From assembly GCF_014204495.1 (NCBI RefSeq), contig NZ_JACHLN010000001.1, forward strand, positions 744,001 to 808,000: a stretch of 64,000 bases of DNA. Direction: 5' to 3'. The position numbers and the translations under genes are program-made. Within the stretch, counting starts at the first letter, position 1, and every line of letters starts with the position of its first letter. Source of the stretch: Sphingomonas kyeonggiensis (GTDB lineage: Bacteria; Pseudomonadota; Alphaproteobacteria; Sphingomonadales; Sphingomonadaceae). This document shows positions 40,302 through 48,513 of this stretch, one piece after another. Under the pieces are notes generated by a model. That model made no database searches. It was not told where the DNA came from and saw nothing but the letters and a program-made list of their open reading frames with translations.

Positions 40302-41210
40302 ATGACTGATACCCCGGAAACCCAGCACTGCGGCCTGATCGCGATCGTCGGCGCGCCGAACGCCGGCAAGTCCACGCTGGTGAACGCGCTGGTCGGCCAG
40401 AAGGTCGCGATCGTCAGCCCCAAGGCGCAGACCACGCGCACCCGGGTGATGGGCATCGCGATCGAGGGCGACGCGCAGCTGATCCTGGTCGATACGCCGG
40501 GCATCTTCACCCCTGAGCGCCGGCTCGACCGGGCGATGGTCGCCGCCGCCTGGGAAGGCGCCGAGGGTGCGGACCTGATCGCGCTGATCGTCGACGGCAA
40601 GGGCGGCATCGGCCCCAAGGTGCAGACCGTGATCGAGAGCCTGAAGGGCCGGCGCGAGCGCAAGATCCTGATCCTCAACAAGGTCGACGTCGCCGACAAG
40701 CCGCGCCTGCTCGGCCATGCGGCGAAGCTCAACGAGCTGCTGCCGTTCGACGAGACCTATTTCGTCTCGGCCCAGACCGGCGACGGCGTGCCCGAGCTGA
40801 AGGCGGCGCTCGCCGCCGCGATGCCCGAATGCCCCTGGCACTTCCCCGAAGACCAGGTGAGCGACGCCACCGACCGCATGCTCGCCGCCGAAGTGACCCG
40901 CGAGCAGCTCTATCTCCAGCTCCACCAGGAGCTGCCCTATTCCTCCGCGATCGAGACCGAGCAGTACAAGGAGCGCGAGGACGGGTCGGTCGAGATCCAC
41001 CAGCAGATCCTGGTCGAGCGCGAGACCCAGCGCGCGATCGTGCTCGGCAAAGGCGGCACCCGGATCAAGGAAATCGGCGCCCGGGCCCGCGCGGAGCTCT
41101 CCCGTCTCATGGGCGTAAAGGTTCATCTCTATCTTCACGTGAAAGTAAGGCCGGAATGGCAGGAAGACCGTTCGCTTTACCGTGAGATCGGGTTGGACTG
41201 GGTCGAGTGA
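40302..41210 (+). CDS. era: GTPase Era
   Basis: Era is an essential GTPase that binds 16S rRNA and helps 30S ribosome maturation. The product (302 residues) has G1 GAPNAGKST (residues 17-25), G3 DTPG, G4 NKVD, and a C-terminal KH domain (AIVLGKGGTRIKEIGARARA). The ATG at 40302 has GGAAA upstream; a TTG four codons earlier is possible. The stop overlaps the GTG of the nitrilase-like gene, so that gene is translated with era. Confidence 0.95.
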   Translation: MTDTPETQHCGLIAIVGAPNAGKSTLVNALVGQKVAIVSPKAQTTRTRVMGIAIEGDAQLILVDTPGIFTPERRLDRAMVAAAWEGAEGADLIALIVDGKGGIGPKVQTVIESLKGRRERKILILNKVDVADKPRLLGHAAKLNELLPFDETYFVSAQTGDGVPELKAALAAAMPECPWHFPEDQVSDATDRMLAAEVTREQLYLQLHQELPYSSAIETEQYKEREDGSVEIHQQILVERETQRAIVLGKGGTRIKEIGARARAELSRLMGVKVHLYLHVKVRPEWQEDRSLYREIGLDWVE

Positions 41211-42178
41211 CGAAGAAGCTCAAGGTCGCCATCGTACAGGATTCGCCGGTTCCCCTCGCCATCGGCGCGGGGCTGGACAAGGCTATCGCGAAAGCACGCG
41301 AGGCGATCGAGAAGGGCGCGCGCGTCGTCGCCTTTGGCGAGGGTTTTCTGGGCGGCTACCCGGCCTGGCTCGACCAGGTCGCCCCGGCGCGACTCTGGGA
41401 CCATCCCGGCACGCGCGAATTGCACGGCCTGCTGCTCGACCAGGCAGTCCGCGGCGAGGACCCGCGCTTTCAGCCGCTGCAATGGACCGTGGACATCGCC
41501 GACGTGGCCGTCTCGATCGGCGGCTATGAGCGCGTCCGCCAGAGCCTCTACGCTACCCAGTTCCTCTTCCGCCCCAAGGCGCCGGTGCTGCGCCATCGCA
41601 AGCTGATCCTCTCGCCGGCGGAGAAGCTGATGCTCGGCCAGGGCGACGGCTCGACCATGGGGCTGCACGAGGCCAAATGGGGCAGGATCGGCCAGCTCGC
41701 CTCCACCGAGCACTGGATGCCGCTCGCCCGCGCGGCAATGCATCATGAAGGCGAGACGGTGCACGTCGCCGCCTGGCCCGAAGTGGGCGACATCGCGATG
41801 CTCGCCTCGGCGCATTATGCCTTTGAAGGCCGCGCCTTCGTGCTGGCGGCGGGCACCATCCAGTACAAGCAGGAGCTGATCGCCGGCTATGAGAAGGCAG
41901 GTGGGGACGGATCGGCGCGCAAGCTGCTCGACCGGCTGCCCGACGGCCAGATCCAGCACGGCCACAGCGCGATCATCGCACCCGACGGCGTGGTGATCGC
42001 GCAGGCCGGCACCGCACCCGAGATCCTGATCGCCGAGATCGAACTGGACGAAGTCGGCCGTGGCCTGGCGACGATGGACGTAGATGGCGCCCAGGCGCGG
42101 CACGATGTGTTCGAGCTGTCGGTCGATCGCCGCGCCCGCGCCGGCATCATCGAGAAAGGGGACAGCGAGGCGGCCTGA
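41207..42178 (+). CDS. Nitrilase-superfamily protein without catalytic cysteine
   Basis: The 323-residue protein looks like an aliphatic or aryl nitrilase: the Glu segment VVAFGEGFLGGYPAW, the Lys segment HRKLILSPAEKLMLGQGDGS and the region EHWMPLARAAMHHEGE are all kept. The catalytic Cys, normally in LICWEHWMP, is replaced: the sequence reads GQLASTEHWMP with Ser166, and the whole protein has no cysteine. Nitrile hydrolysis by the known route is therefore not expected. The GTG start overlaps the era stop (GTGA). A structural, regulatory or altered catalytic role is possible. Confidence 0.85.
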   Translation: MTKKLKVAIVQDSPVPLAIGAGLDKAIAKAREAIEKGARVVAFGEGFLGGYPAWLDQVAPARLWDHPGTRELHGLLLDQAVRGEDPRFQPLQWTVDIADVAVSIGGYERVRQSLYATQFLFRPKAPVLRHRKLILSPAEKLMLGQGDGSTMGLHEAKWGRIGQLASTEHWMPLARAAMHHEGETVHVAAWPEVGDIAMLASAHYAFEGRAFVLAAGTIQYKQELIAGYEKAGGDGSARKLLDRLPDGQIQHGHSAIIAPDGVVIAQAGTAPEILIAEIELDEVGRGLATMDVDGAQARHDVFELSVDRRARAGIIEKGDSEAA

Positions 42179-42877
42179 TCAGGCCAGCATCGCATCCACC
42201 CATTCCGGCACCAGCGTACCCGCCGGCCCCAGCCGCGTTTCGCCGAACCAGTGGCTGCCGGCGCTCGGGTCGAGGTTGAGTTCCAGTGTCTGCGCCCCGT
42301 GATAGCGCGCCGTCTGCACGAACCCGGCCGCCGGATAGACCGCGCCCGACGTGCCGATCGAGACGAACAGGTCCGCATCCGCCAGCGCCGCCTCGATCAC
42401 GTCCATGTGATAGGGCATCTCTCCGAAGAAGACGATGTCGGGCCGAAGCGCCGGCGTGCCGCAATTGGGGCATTGGGTGCCGGGCGGCAGGTTGTCTTCC
42501 CACTCCACATTGTCCCCGCACGCCGCGCACAGCGCCGACTTCAGCTCGCCATGCATGTGGAGCATCCGGTTGGCACCGGCGCGCTCGTGCAGATCGTCGA
42601 CATTCTGGGTGACGATCAGCAGCTGCCCGGACCACTCCGCATCGAGCCGGGCCAACGCGACATGCGCCGGATTGGGCGCGACCTCGGCAAGCTTGGCCCG
42701 CCGCGCATCGTAGAAGCGATGGACCAGCTCGGGATCGTGCGCGAGCGCCTCGGGCGTGCAGACATCCTCCACCCGATGCCCTTCCCATAGCCCGCCGGGG
42801 CCTCGGAATGTGGCGATCCCGCTCTCCGCCGAAAGTCCGGCGCCGGTGAGGATGACGATGTTCTGGATGTCGCGCAT
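42179..42877 (-). CDS. cobB: NAD-dependent protein deacylase (sirtuin, CobB type)
   Basis: Sirtuins remove acyl groups from lysines using NAD. The 232-residue product has the NAD site LTGAGLSAESGIATFR, TQNVDDLHERAG with the catalytic His in HMHGEL, and a zinc site of two CxxC pairs (CAAC and CPNC). Bacterial class-III sirtuins also desuccinylate; the Tyr/Arg pair in RFYDARRAKL fits this group. It directly abuts the stop of the convergent nitrilase-like gene. Confidence 0.92.
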   Translation of the reverse strand: MRDIQNIVILTGAGLSAESGIATFRGPGGLWEGHRVEDVCTPEALAHDPELVHRFYDARRAKLAEVAPNPAHVALARLDAEWSGQLLIVTQNVDDLHERAGANRMLHMHGELKSALCAACGDNVEWEDNLPPGTQCPNCGTPALRPDIVFFGEMPYHMDVIEAALADADLFVSIGTSGAVYPAAGFVQTARYHGAQTLELNLDPSAGSHWFGETRLGPAGTLVPEWVDAMLA

Positions 42878-42917
42878 GGGGACAGGATAGGAGCGAAGTG
42901 CCCTGGCCGCTACCGGC

Positions 42918-43394
42918 TCAGCGCTGGTGCGATGCCTTGAACATCTCGTCGAGCGCGCGGTGCAACGCAATGGCGGCGGAACTCCAGCAGCCATAGTCTT
43001 GCGGTACCGCCCATGTGCCGGCGCCGCTGGTCAGCACCATGATCGGCGTGCCGCCATTGCTGACGATGATATCGCCACGCTTGCCGGCGCGGCAGGCATC
43101 GAGGCCCTCTTCCTGCGCGCGGCCATAGGCTTCGCGGATGGCCGAAAGGCGCGCCGCATCGACCTGGCCGTGCTCGATCGGACGCACCAGCTTCGGATCG
43201 CGGCACGCCGCTCGTGCCGCCCGCGGGGTGAGCGTGTAGTCGCCTGTGTGCAGATCGACCCGGACATTGCCGGCGGGGCACCATTCGGAATGGCCGATAG
43301 TAGCGAAGATCACGGGGATGCCAGTGGCATAGTCCGCAGGAGCGGGAGCCGGCGACGGCGCCAGGAGGAGCAAAGCTGCGGGGAGTCCCATCAT
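42918..43394 (-). CDS. Secreted hypothetical protein
   Basis: The 158-residue product has a short signal peptide (MMGLPAALLLLAPSPAPAPA) and three cysteines in CPAGNVRV, ACRDP and LDACRAG plus a late Cys in YGCWSS, suggesting disulphides in the periplasm. GAGTWAVPQDYG and the alternating charge pattern are not of a known family to me. An AGAGG site precedes the ATG at 43394. It lies just upstream of cobB in the same direction, with no overlap. Confidence 0.6.
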   Translation of the reverse strand: MMGLPAALLLLAPSPAPAPADYATGIPVIFATIGHSEWCPAGNVRVDLHTGDYTLTPRAARAACRDPKLVRPIEHGQVDAARLSAIREAYGRAQEEGLDACRAGKRGDIIVSNGGTPIMVLTSGAGTWAVPQDYGCWSSAAIALHRALDEMFKASHQR

Positions 43395-43507
43395 GTAAAA
43401 ATCCTCTCATCCCCAACCCGATTCGGCAACGCCGCCGCGCCGTCCGATTGTTCCGATCCCGTGCATTTGCCCCAAGCTCGCCGCAAATCAGGGTCTACCT
43501 TCCGCCC

Positions 43508-43858
43508 ATGCTCGCAGCTCTCCTTCTCGTCGTCTTCACTGCGCAGGATCGCGCGCCGATCTTCCCCAGCCCCGATGATGCGGGCGACGCCGCGATGGTA
43601 CCGAAACGCCCCTGTCGGCCAGGTGGCGATACGATCACCGTGTGCGGCAACGCCAACGGCAACCGCCTCCCTACGCTCGACGAGGCACGCTGGGCGGAGA
43701 AGCCGCTGCGGCCGGACTTCCGCCTGCCGGGCGGCGGCAGCGGCACCGTGGCCGCGGTGCAGCGCGAGCTGCCGGGCGCCAAGGGCGTGGGACTGATGGT
43801 CACCGCCACCATTCCGCTTGGCAGGAAGCCGAAAAAGCCGGACGAAGCCGCGCAATAA
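43508..43858 (+). CDS. Small secreted hypothetical protein
   Basis: The 116-residue product has a hydrophobic start (MLAALLLVVFTAQDRAP), two cysteines (RPCRPGG, TVCGNAN) and a basic tail ending GRKPKKPDEAAQ. The CRPGGDTITVCGN pattern recurs in small sphingomonad periplasmic proteins but has no known role. The start at 43508 begins the signal-like segment; the frame upstream is untypical. It lies 40 bases before dapB and may be its operon leader. Confidence 0.55.
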   Translation: MLAALLLVVFTAQDRAPIFPSPDDAGDAAMVPKRPCRPGGDTITVCGNANGNRLPTLDEARWAEKPLRPDFRLPGGGSGTVAAVQRELPGAKGVGLMVTATIPLGRKPKKPDEAAQ

Positions 43859-43898
43859 TCCATCGCGCTTGAGCCCAGCCTGTGCCAGAGGGACGGGC

Positions 43899-44627
43899 AT
43901 GACCAGCATCGGCATTTACGGCAGCCTCGGCCGGATGGGGCAGGCGATCGCGGCGGTGGCGCCGGAACTGAACGCGAAGGTCGCCGGCGGTGCCGATGCG
44001 CAGGACGATCCCGCGACGATCGCGGCGCGGGCGGACGTGCTGATCGACTTCTCCGCCCCCCAGGCGCTCGAGGCACATCTCGCCGCCGCGCGCGCGGCGG
44101 GCAAGCCGATCGTGGTGGGCACCACCGGCCTCTCGCCCCAGCATCACGCGCTGATCGACGAAGCCGCCAAGGATATCGCGGTGCTCCAGACCGGCAACAC
44201 CTCGCTCGGCATCGGCCTGCTCCAGCGGCTGGTGCGCGAGGCGGCGGCGCAACTCGGGCCTGACTGGGACATCGAGATCGTCGAGATGCATCATCGCCAC
44301 AAGGTCGATGCACCCTCGGGCACCGCGCTGATGCTCGGCAAGGCTGCGGCGGCAGGCATGGGTACGACGCTGGCCGAGGCCGAAGTCACCGATCGCGCCG
44401 GCACGGTGGGCGCCCGCGCCTCGGGCACGATTGGGCTGGCGAGCCTGCGCGGCGGATCGGTGGTGGGCGATCACAGCGTGGTGTTCGCGACCCAGGGCGA
44501 GCGGATCGAGCTCACGCACCGCGCGGACGACCGCGCGATCTTCGCCCATGGCGCAGTGAAGGCCGCGCTGTGGCTCGCCGGCAAGCCTGCCGGCCGCTAT
44601 TCGATGGACCAGGTGCTGGGCGGGTGA
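43899..44627 (+). CDS. dapB: 4-hydroxy-tetrahydrodipicolinate reductase
   Basis: DapB reduces the dihydrodipicolinate precursor on the way to diaminopimelate and lysine. The product (242 residues) has the NAD(P) loop GIYGSLGRMGQAIA, the signature EIVEMHHRHKVDAPSGTALM with the catalytic His and Lys, and GTIGLASLRGGSVVGDH. AGAGGGA lies before the ATG at 43899. Its stop overlaps the nth start (GTGA). Confidence 0.95.
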   Translation: MTSIGIYGSLGRMGQAIAAVAPELNAKVAGGADAQDDPATIAARADVLIDFSAPQALEAHLAAARAAGKPIVVGTTGLSPQHHALIDEAAKDIAVLQTGNTSLGIGLLQRLVREAAAQLGPDWDIEIVEMHHRHKVDAPSGTALMLGKAAAAGMGTTLAEAEVTDRAGTVGARASGTIGLASLRGGSVVGDHSVVFATQGERIELTHRADDRAIFAHGAVKAALWLAGKPAGRYSMDQVLGG

Positions 44628-45289
44628 AGCGCGAAGACGTCTTCGAGTTCTTCTCGCGTCTCGCCGCGGACAATCCGCACCCCGAGACCGAGCTCGAATA
44701 TGTCAACGACTTCACGCTGCTGGTCGCGGTGGTGCTCTCGGCCCAGGCGACCGATGCCGGGGTGAACAAGGCGACGCGCGCGCTGTTCCGCGAAGTCGAC
44801 ACGCCGGACAAGATGGTCGCGCTCGGCGAGGACGGCCTCAAGCAGCACATCAAGACGATCGGGCTGTTCAATACCAAGGCGAAGAACGTCATCGCCCTGT
44901 CCGAGGCACTGATCCGCGATCATGGCGGCGCGGTGCCGGCGGACCGCGATGCGCTGGAGGCACTTCCGGGCGTCGGCCGCAAGACCGCGAATGTGGTGAT
45001 GAACACGGCGTTCGGCGCGGAGACCTTCGCCGTCGACACGCATATCTTCCGCGTCGGCAACCGGACCAAGCTCGCGCCGGGCAAGACGGTGCTCGCGGTC
45101 GAAAAGAAGCTGGAGAAGGTGGTCCCCCAGCCCTTTCGCCTGCACGCCCATCACTGGCTGATCCTGCACGGCCGCTACACCTGCAAGGCACGCACCCCCG
45201 AATGCTGGCGCTGCGTCGTCGAGGACCTTTGCCCCTACAAGCCCAAGACCGCCGCGCCGAAGAAGCCGAAGACGGCGCCCGCGCATTGA
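44624..45289 (+). CDS. nth: Endonuclease III
   Basis: Nth is a bifunctional glycosylase and AP lyase that removes oxidised pyrimidines. The 221-residue product has the helix-hairpin-helix ALPGVGRKTANVV with the active-site Lys region, the catalytic Asp in FAVDTHIFRV, and a [4Fe-4S] cluster of Cys187, Cys194, Cys197 and Cys203 (C-x6-C-x2-C-x5-C). A Lys/Pro-rich tail follows. The GTG start overlaps dapB. It is the last protein gene before tRNA-Arg and the island. Confidence 0.95.
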   Translation: MKREDVFEFFSRLAADNPHPETELEYVNDFTLLVAVVLSAQATDAGVNKATRALFREVDTPDKMVALGEDGLKQHIKTIGLFNTKAKNVIALSEALIRDHGGAVPADRDALEALPGVGRKTANVVMNTAFGAETFAVDTHIFRVGNRTKLAPGKTVLAVEKKLEKVVPQPFRLHAHHWLILHGRYTCKARTPECWRCVVEDLCPYKPKTAAPKKPKTAPAH

Positions 45290-45334
45290 GGGGCTGGCGC
45301 GGCCGCAAAGGCTTTGCTAGGCGCCCTGTTCCAG

Positions 45335-45411
<77 letters not shown>

Positions 45412-45432
45412 CAACAAACTATAAGACATTGT

Positions 45433-45448
45433 AATAACCCGCGTTATT
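45433..45448 (+). terminator. Possible tRNA transcript terminator
   Basis: A short stem AATAAC-CCGC-GTTATT is followed by GTTTGACC, 21 bases after the tRNA end. The stem is weak (6 bp, AT-rich) and the T-run is broken, so this is a tentative call. Confidence 0.4.
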
Positions 45449-45495
45449 GTTTGACCCTCATCTTTTCATAACATTTTCCCTAAGGCGGACTCCTG

Positions 45496-45515
45496 CTAGG
45501 TCGTGAACCCATAAA
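45496..45515. repeat. Left copy of 20-bp inverted repeat
   Basis: The sequence CTAGGTCGTGAACCCATAAA is repeated in perfect inverse orientation at 53096-53115. The two copies face each other across 7.6 kb, and the match stops sharply on both sides. Confidence 0.75.
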
Positions 45516-45550
45516 AGGCGGGCCGTGAATCGGCGGTCCCCGTCGCTCGC

Positions 45551-45777
45551 CTAACTCTGCGCGCGCTCGAACTGGCTCGCGAATTTGACATTGCAGGCAT
45601 GCAAGTCGCCTTCGGGTGTTATCACCAGCTCAGTGATGTTGGCGCGTTGGAAGTCGTCCTCGGCTGCTTGATCATTTATCTTCAGGCTCAGCCCCTGCGG
45701 AAGCAGCTTGCCAACGGAACAATGTTTTCTTCTTGCTCCGAGATATAACGTTCGATTCGCGCCGCTTGGTCTTCCAT
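45551..45777 (-). pseudogene. Possible decayed small gene (frameshifted)
   Basis: Read leftward, an ATG at 45777 opens 29 codons (MEDQAARIERYISEQEENIV and on) and stops at 45688. A second frame beginning within it continues with protein-like sequence (LKINDQAAEDDFQRANITEL, LVITPEGDLHACNVKF) to a stop at 45551. One single-base frameshift would join them into about 75 residues. The family is not known, and a chance overlap cannot be excluded. Confidence 0.3.
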
Positions 45778-45925
45778 GCGCTCTGTGTCCTAGAGGATCT
45801 GAGGCTTCTTCTCAGACTGTGCTATACTGCTACGCGCTCCTGGTAACTTCCGTGCCTTGGGGGACGGCTAGCGGTCTTCTTGCTCCGCGCGGGCATTTCC
45901 GCCAGCATTTGCACCGGGAGGGCAA

Positions 45926-47101
45926 ATGCCGGAAGGAATAGAACAGAAAGCGATGCTGATCTTGGAGATCGGCTATTATGGGCTTCCTGACGCGCGGAGC
46001 GCAGGCACCGTAATCGAGCGTTTGGCAAATGCATTCGCCCAAGAGACGCGGAGTACGGCGCCGGGCAACCGACTTGAGATCGCATATCTGCAGATCGCAA
46101 GTCTGCACGCCTTTCTCGAGCTCGCGAACACGGTCGCCGACCTGTACGAGCAGCGCAAATTGCTTGGCAATTTTGTCCAAGGAATCGCTACCTCCATACA
46201 GTTGATACTCGCCACCGGGGTCGACCCGGTACCGCTGTCAGCCTCGGTGAGAACCTTTCTAAAAGCTCTGGTAGCGCCAATGAGCCGCGGGGAGGCCAGC
46301 CACGCAAAGGTCTACGTGCGCGGCAACAACAACACGGTAGTCTTCATCGACGGCGCGCAGGCTGAGCAAATCGCGCGCTTCCTCGAACCCGCAAAAAAGG
46401 CCACAGATAGCGCCCTTGTGGGGGCCGAGGTTCCCGAACCTGAAGGCGCACCTTCGACCGTTCGGCGGTTCGCAGGTGCGTACATGGATAGCCCACTGCT
46501 TGTCGTGCGTGAGCCGAACGAACAGCCCGCCCTTCCTGAGGCACCAACCCTGCGGGATGCAGAACCTCGTGTTGCTACGCTGGTCCGGATGGGCCCGGCG
46601 ACCTATGTGCGCCCGCATGGATCCGGTGGGCTTATGGTACCTGTGGCAGGGCCGCAGCCACCATTCGATCGTGCTGAGCCCGGGACCATGGTTGATGGGG
46701 TACTTCATTTCTCCGGCACTACGCCGGCTTTGTTCGAGATCACCGGCTTCTACAGACCCAAGCTCCACATGCTTGAGGACGGGCTCGACATCGGCCGCCT
46801 CTCACGACGCCCGATCGTGTTCCAACCCGGACGGAAGGATTGGAACCGCGCTCGCCATGGAGTCGAGTTCAGCGGCTACGACGACACAGAGCAGGTACCA
46901 TTTCTGATCAGCGTCGAAGCTCTCGGGGAACTGGGCGGAGTGCAGGGAGCGTTGCCGTCTCGCGAGGATGCCCTTCAGCTGTTTGACGATCACTCCGACG
47001 AGATCTTTGCGAACGCGGCAAAAGCCTATGCAGACGGGCGACCACTCAGCTCTGGCCACATCCTGCTCACAACCGCAGACTTCCTGCGGAGACCGCTATG
47101 A
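45926..47101 (+). CDS. Unknown protein with DUF1488-like C-terminus
   Basis: The 391-residue product is not recognised as a whole. Residues about 1-110 are mostly helical, 125-150 hold AKVYVRGNNNTVVFIDGAQA, and the middle is Pro-rich. From about residue 300 (VFQPGRKDWNRARHGVEFSG to ILLTTADFLRRPL) it resembles DUF1488, usually a small stand-alone protein with a central PFLISVEALGEL strand pair. GGGAGGGC precedes the ATG. There is no signal peptide. It is the first gene of the island; codon use is less GC-biased than in the core genes. Confidence 0.6.
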   Translation: MPEGIEQKAMLILEIGYYGLPDARSAGTVIERLANAFAQETRSTAPGNRLEIAYLQIASLHAFLELANTVADLYEQRKLLGNFVQGIATSIQLILATGVDPVPLSASVRTFLKALVAPMSRGEASHAKVYVRGNNNTVVFIDGAQAEQIARFLEPAKKATDSALVGAEVPEPEGAPSTVRRFAGAYMDSPLLVVREPNEQPALPEAPTLRDAEPRVATLVRMGPATYVRPHGSGGLMVPVAGPQPPFDRAEPGTMVDGVLHFSGTTPALFEITGFYRPKLHMLEDGLDIGRLSRRPIVFQPGRKDWNRARHGVEFSGYDDTEQVPFLISVEALGELGGVQGALPSREDALQLFDDHSDEIFANAAKAYADGRPLSSGHILLTTADFLRRPL

Positions 47102-47109
47102 CGCGACGC

Positions 47110-47136
47110 GGCACCCCGGGGATTGCCCGGGGCGCC
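47110..47136 (+). terminator. Hairpin after the 391-residue gene
   Basis: The stem CCCCGGG-GATTG-CCCGGGG, extended by GGC/GCC around one mismatch, lies nine bases past the stop. It is strong but followed by only TTCC, so termination may be partial. Confidence 0.45.
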
Positions 47137-47169
47137 TTCCATTAGGCCGTAGACTCATGAAAGCGGCCT

Positions 47170-47243
47170 GTCAGCAAACACCCAATCCCGGTCGTTTCGG
47201 TCCAAATTTGCGACGCCGAAACCAGTCTGGCAGCAAGCGCCCC
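47170..47243 (+). repeat. Dispersed island repeat, copy A
   Basis: This 74-base stretch matches 48392-48466 with about eight differences. Both share the core CACCCAATC-CGGTCGTTTCGG and an AAATTTGCGACGCCGA stretch. Shorter diverged relatives (CCACCCA...CGG) occur near 47,560, 47,946, 50,262, 51,076, 51,551, 52,130 and 53,052. Confidence 0.75.
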
Positions 47244-47265
47244 AGTTGCTGACGCCGGCCAACGT

Positions 47266-47475
47266 TCAGTGCGCCGGTCTGTAGCGCTCAATTTCTCCCG
47301 CATCGATAGCGGCTCGAGTTCGCGATTTCAGCACGGACATGCCCTCACTGACTGTTGCTCTAATCAAGGCGGGTGGGCGCTCTTCCCGAGGCAACCGGAC
47401 GAGCGCAACAAATTGCTCGCCGGTCTCCCGCCAACTGATTTCATATCCCCCGTAGAGTTCGCTGAAGACGACCAT
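47266..47475 (-). CDS. Small hypothetical protein
   Basis: The 69-residue product (MVVFSELYGGYEISWRETGE to AGEIERYRPAH) has a balanced acidic/basic composition and a helix ATVSEGMSVLKSRTRAAIDA typical of a real small soluble protein. No family is recognised. It is preferred over the overlapping plus-strand frame in this stretch, which has no ribosome site and an odd composition. It lies between repeat copies in the island. Confidence 0.5.
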   Translation of the reverse strand: MVVFSELYGGYEISWRETGEQFVALVRLPREERPPALIRATVSEGMSVLKSRTRAAIDAGEIERYRPAH

Positions 47476-47709
47476 CGGAGTAGCATAGCCGGATGCGCGC
47501 GATGTCCGCTAGCCACCCAACGTCGGCCGTCCAACGGAAAAACGATCGATCCGAAACCGGACAGTCGGCAAACGCCCCGCTTGCGGCCGGTCGCACGCTG
47601 TATCGAAGCTGCTAGGCTTGACCCTGACGGCCGATGGATTTCATATGAAAGAAGCCCTGAACGACAACGCGACAGCTTTCACACCTTCCTAACGGGGTAT
47701 TGGAATCAA

Positions 47710-47949
47710 ATGGCCGACGAGCTGTACTCCAGCTTCGAAGAGGCTCTATTTGACTTCCGCGTTACCGAGGGCGATCTACCTTACCAACGCCTTATCGGCG
47801 AGCTTAAGGCTCTCCGCGCCGCCGGGCGCTTTCTGCCTGTCGCACGCGTTCAATCCGCATACGATAATCCATTTTGGAAAGGGTATGGGCGAATTGTCGT
47901 GCTGGAAGACCTAGCGACAATTGGCATCAAGCCTAACGACGGCATCTAA
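47710..47949 (+). CDS. Small hypothetical protein, possibly 5'-truncated
   Basis: From the ATG at 47710 there are 79 residues (MADELYSSFEEALFDFRVTE ... IGIKPNDGI) with natural composition. About 35 codons upstream in frame also read like protein (RWISYERSPERQRDSFHTFL) but offer no ATG or GTG, so either a non-standard start is used or the gene has lost its 5' end. The family is unknown. A diverged repeat copy starts at the stop codon. Confidence 0.45.
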   Translation: MADELYSSFEEALFDFRVTEGDLPYQRLIGELKALRAAGRFLPVARVQSAYDNPFWKGYGRIVVLEDLATIGIKPNDGI

Positions 47950-47992
47950 CCACCCACTTCCGGACCTTAGTCAGCTAGACTAGGATGAGGTG

Positions 47993-48460
47993 ATGGGTAC
48001 GCGCTACACCATGTTGCGAGAGGCAGTTGCCAACCTAGCCGCATCGGCGGAGGCGCAAGTTTCATATCTTGATAGCAGCTTCTCAGGCCTAACAGGAGGC
48101 AAGAGCGCTGAGGCTTACGGCAACTTTGAGCTCGCGATGGAGTTTGACGATAGCTTTGTAGCTGTCGGTCACATGCTTGAGTTCGGCGAGATCAGTCAGG
48201 ATGAGGTCGATGCCCTCCAAACTCTTGATGAGCTGTTGAGCTGTTGGAGCGGCCCGTCATACGAGGACTTCTGGGTGCGGGAAGCCTTATTTGAAGACCC
48301 GCGCTGGCAGGCGATCCGTTCAAGAGCTGCCGAGGTGCTAGCGCTCCTGCCCGATGAGGCGCGAGAAAGCGATTACACTCGCAGCCTGACTGTCGGCAAA
48401 CCACCCAATCTCGGTCGTTTCGGTTCAAATTTGCGACGCCGATACCGGTCGGGCAGCTAG
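47993..48460 (+). CDS. Hypothetical protein with repeat-derived tail
   Basis: The 155-residue soluble product (MGTRYTMLREAVANLAASAE at the start) has acidic helical sequence resembling immunity-type proteins, but no family can be named. AGGA lies eight bases before the ATG at 47993. Its last 23 residues (TVGKPPNLGRFGSNLRRRYR and on) are encoded by repeat copy B, so the original stop was probably lost or the repeat inserted near the 3' end. Confidence 0.6.
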   Translation: MGTRYTMLREAVANLAASAEAQVSYLDSSFSGLTGGKSAEAYGNFELAMEFDDSFVAVGHMLEFGEISQDEVDALQTLDELLSCWSGPSYEDFWVREALFEDPRWQAIRSRAAEVLALLPDEARESDYTRSLTVGKPPNLGRFGSNLRRRYRSGS

Positions 48461-48466
48461 CGCCCC
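48392..48466 (+). repeat. Dispersed island repeat, copy B
   Basis: This 75-base copy matches 47170-47243 at about 67 positions. It overlaps the 3' end of the hypothetical gene before it and supplies its last codons and stop. Confidence 0.75.
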
Positions 48467-48513
48467 AAATCCAGCCGCGCGAGCTTATTGATCCGTATCC
48501 TGAAAGCCGCCGT

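Larger units (their letters stand above)
45412..45925. other. 514-base gap after tRNA-Arg, possible island junction
   Basis: The first 70 bases are clearly AT-rich compared with the chromosome before. The gap holds a weak stem, the left copy of a 20-bp inverted repeat and what seems to be a broken gene on the minus strand. TATACT at 45823-45828 could be a -10 box for the next gene, but no -35 is convincing. Confidence 0.5.

Noticed and set aside
45708..45941. Plus-strand 77-codon frame before the 391-residue gene
   Set aside because: It has no ribosome site, an odd Cys/Pro/Leu composition and overlaps the well-supported next start.
47269..47709. Long 5' part of the plus-strand frame ending at 47949
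   Set aside because: Most of it has unnatural composition and covers the better minus-strand gene at 47266-47475; only the 3' part was kept.
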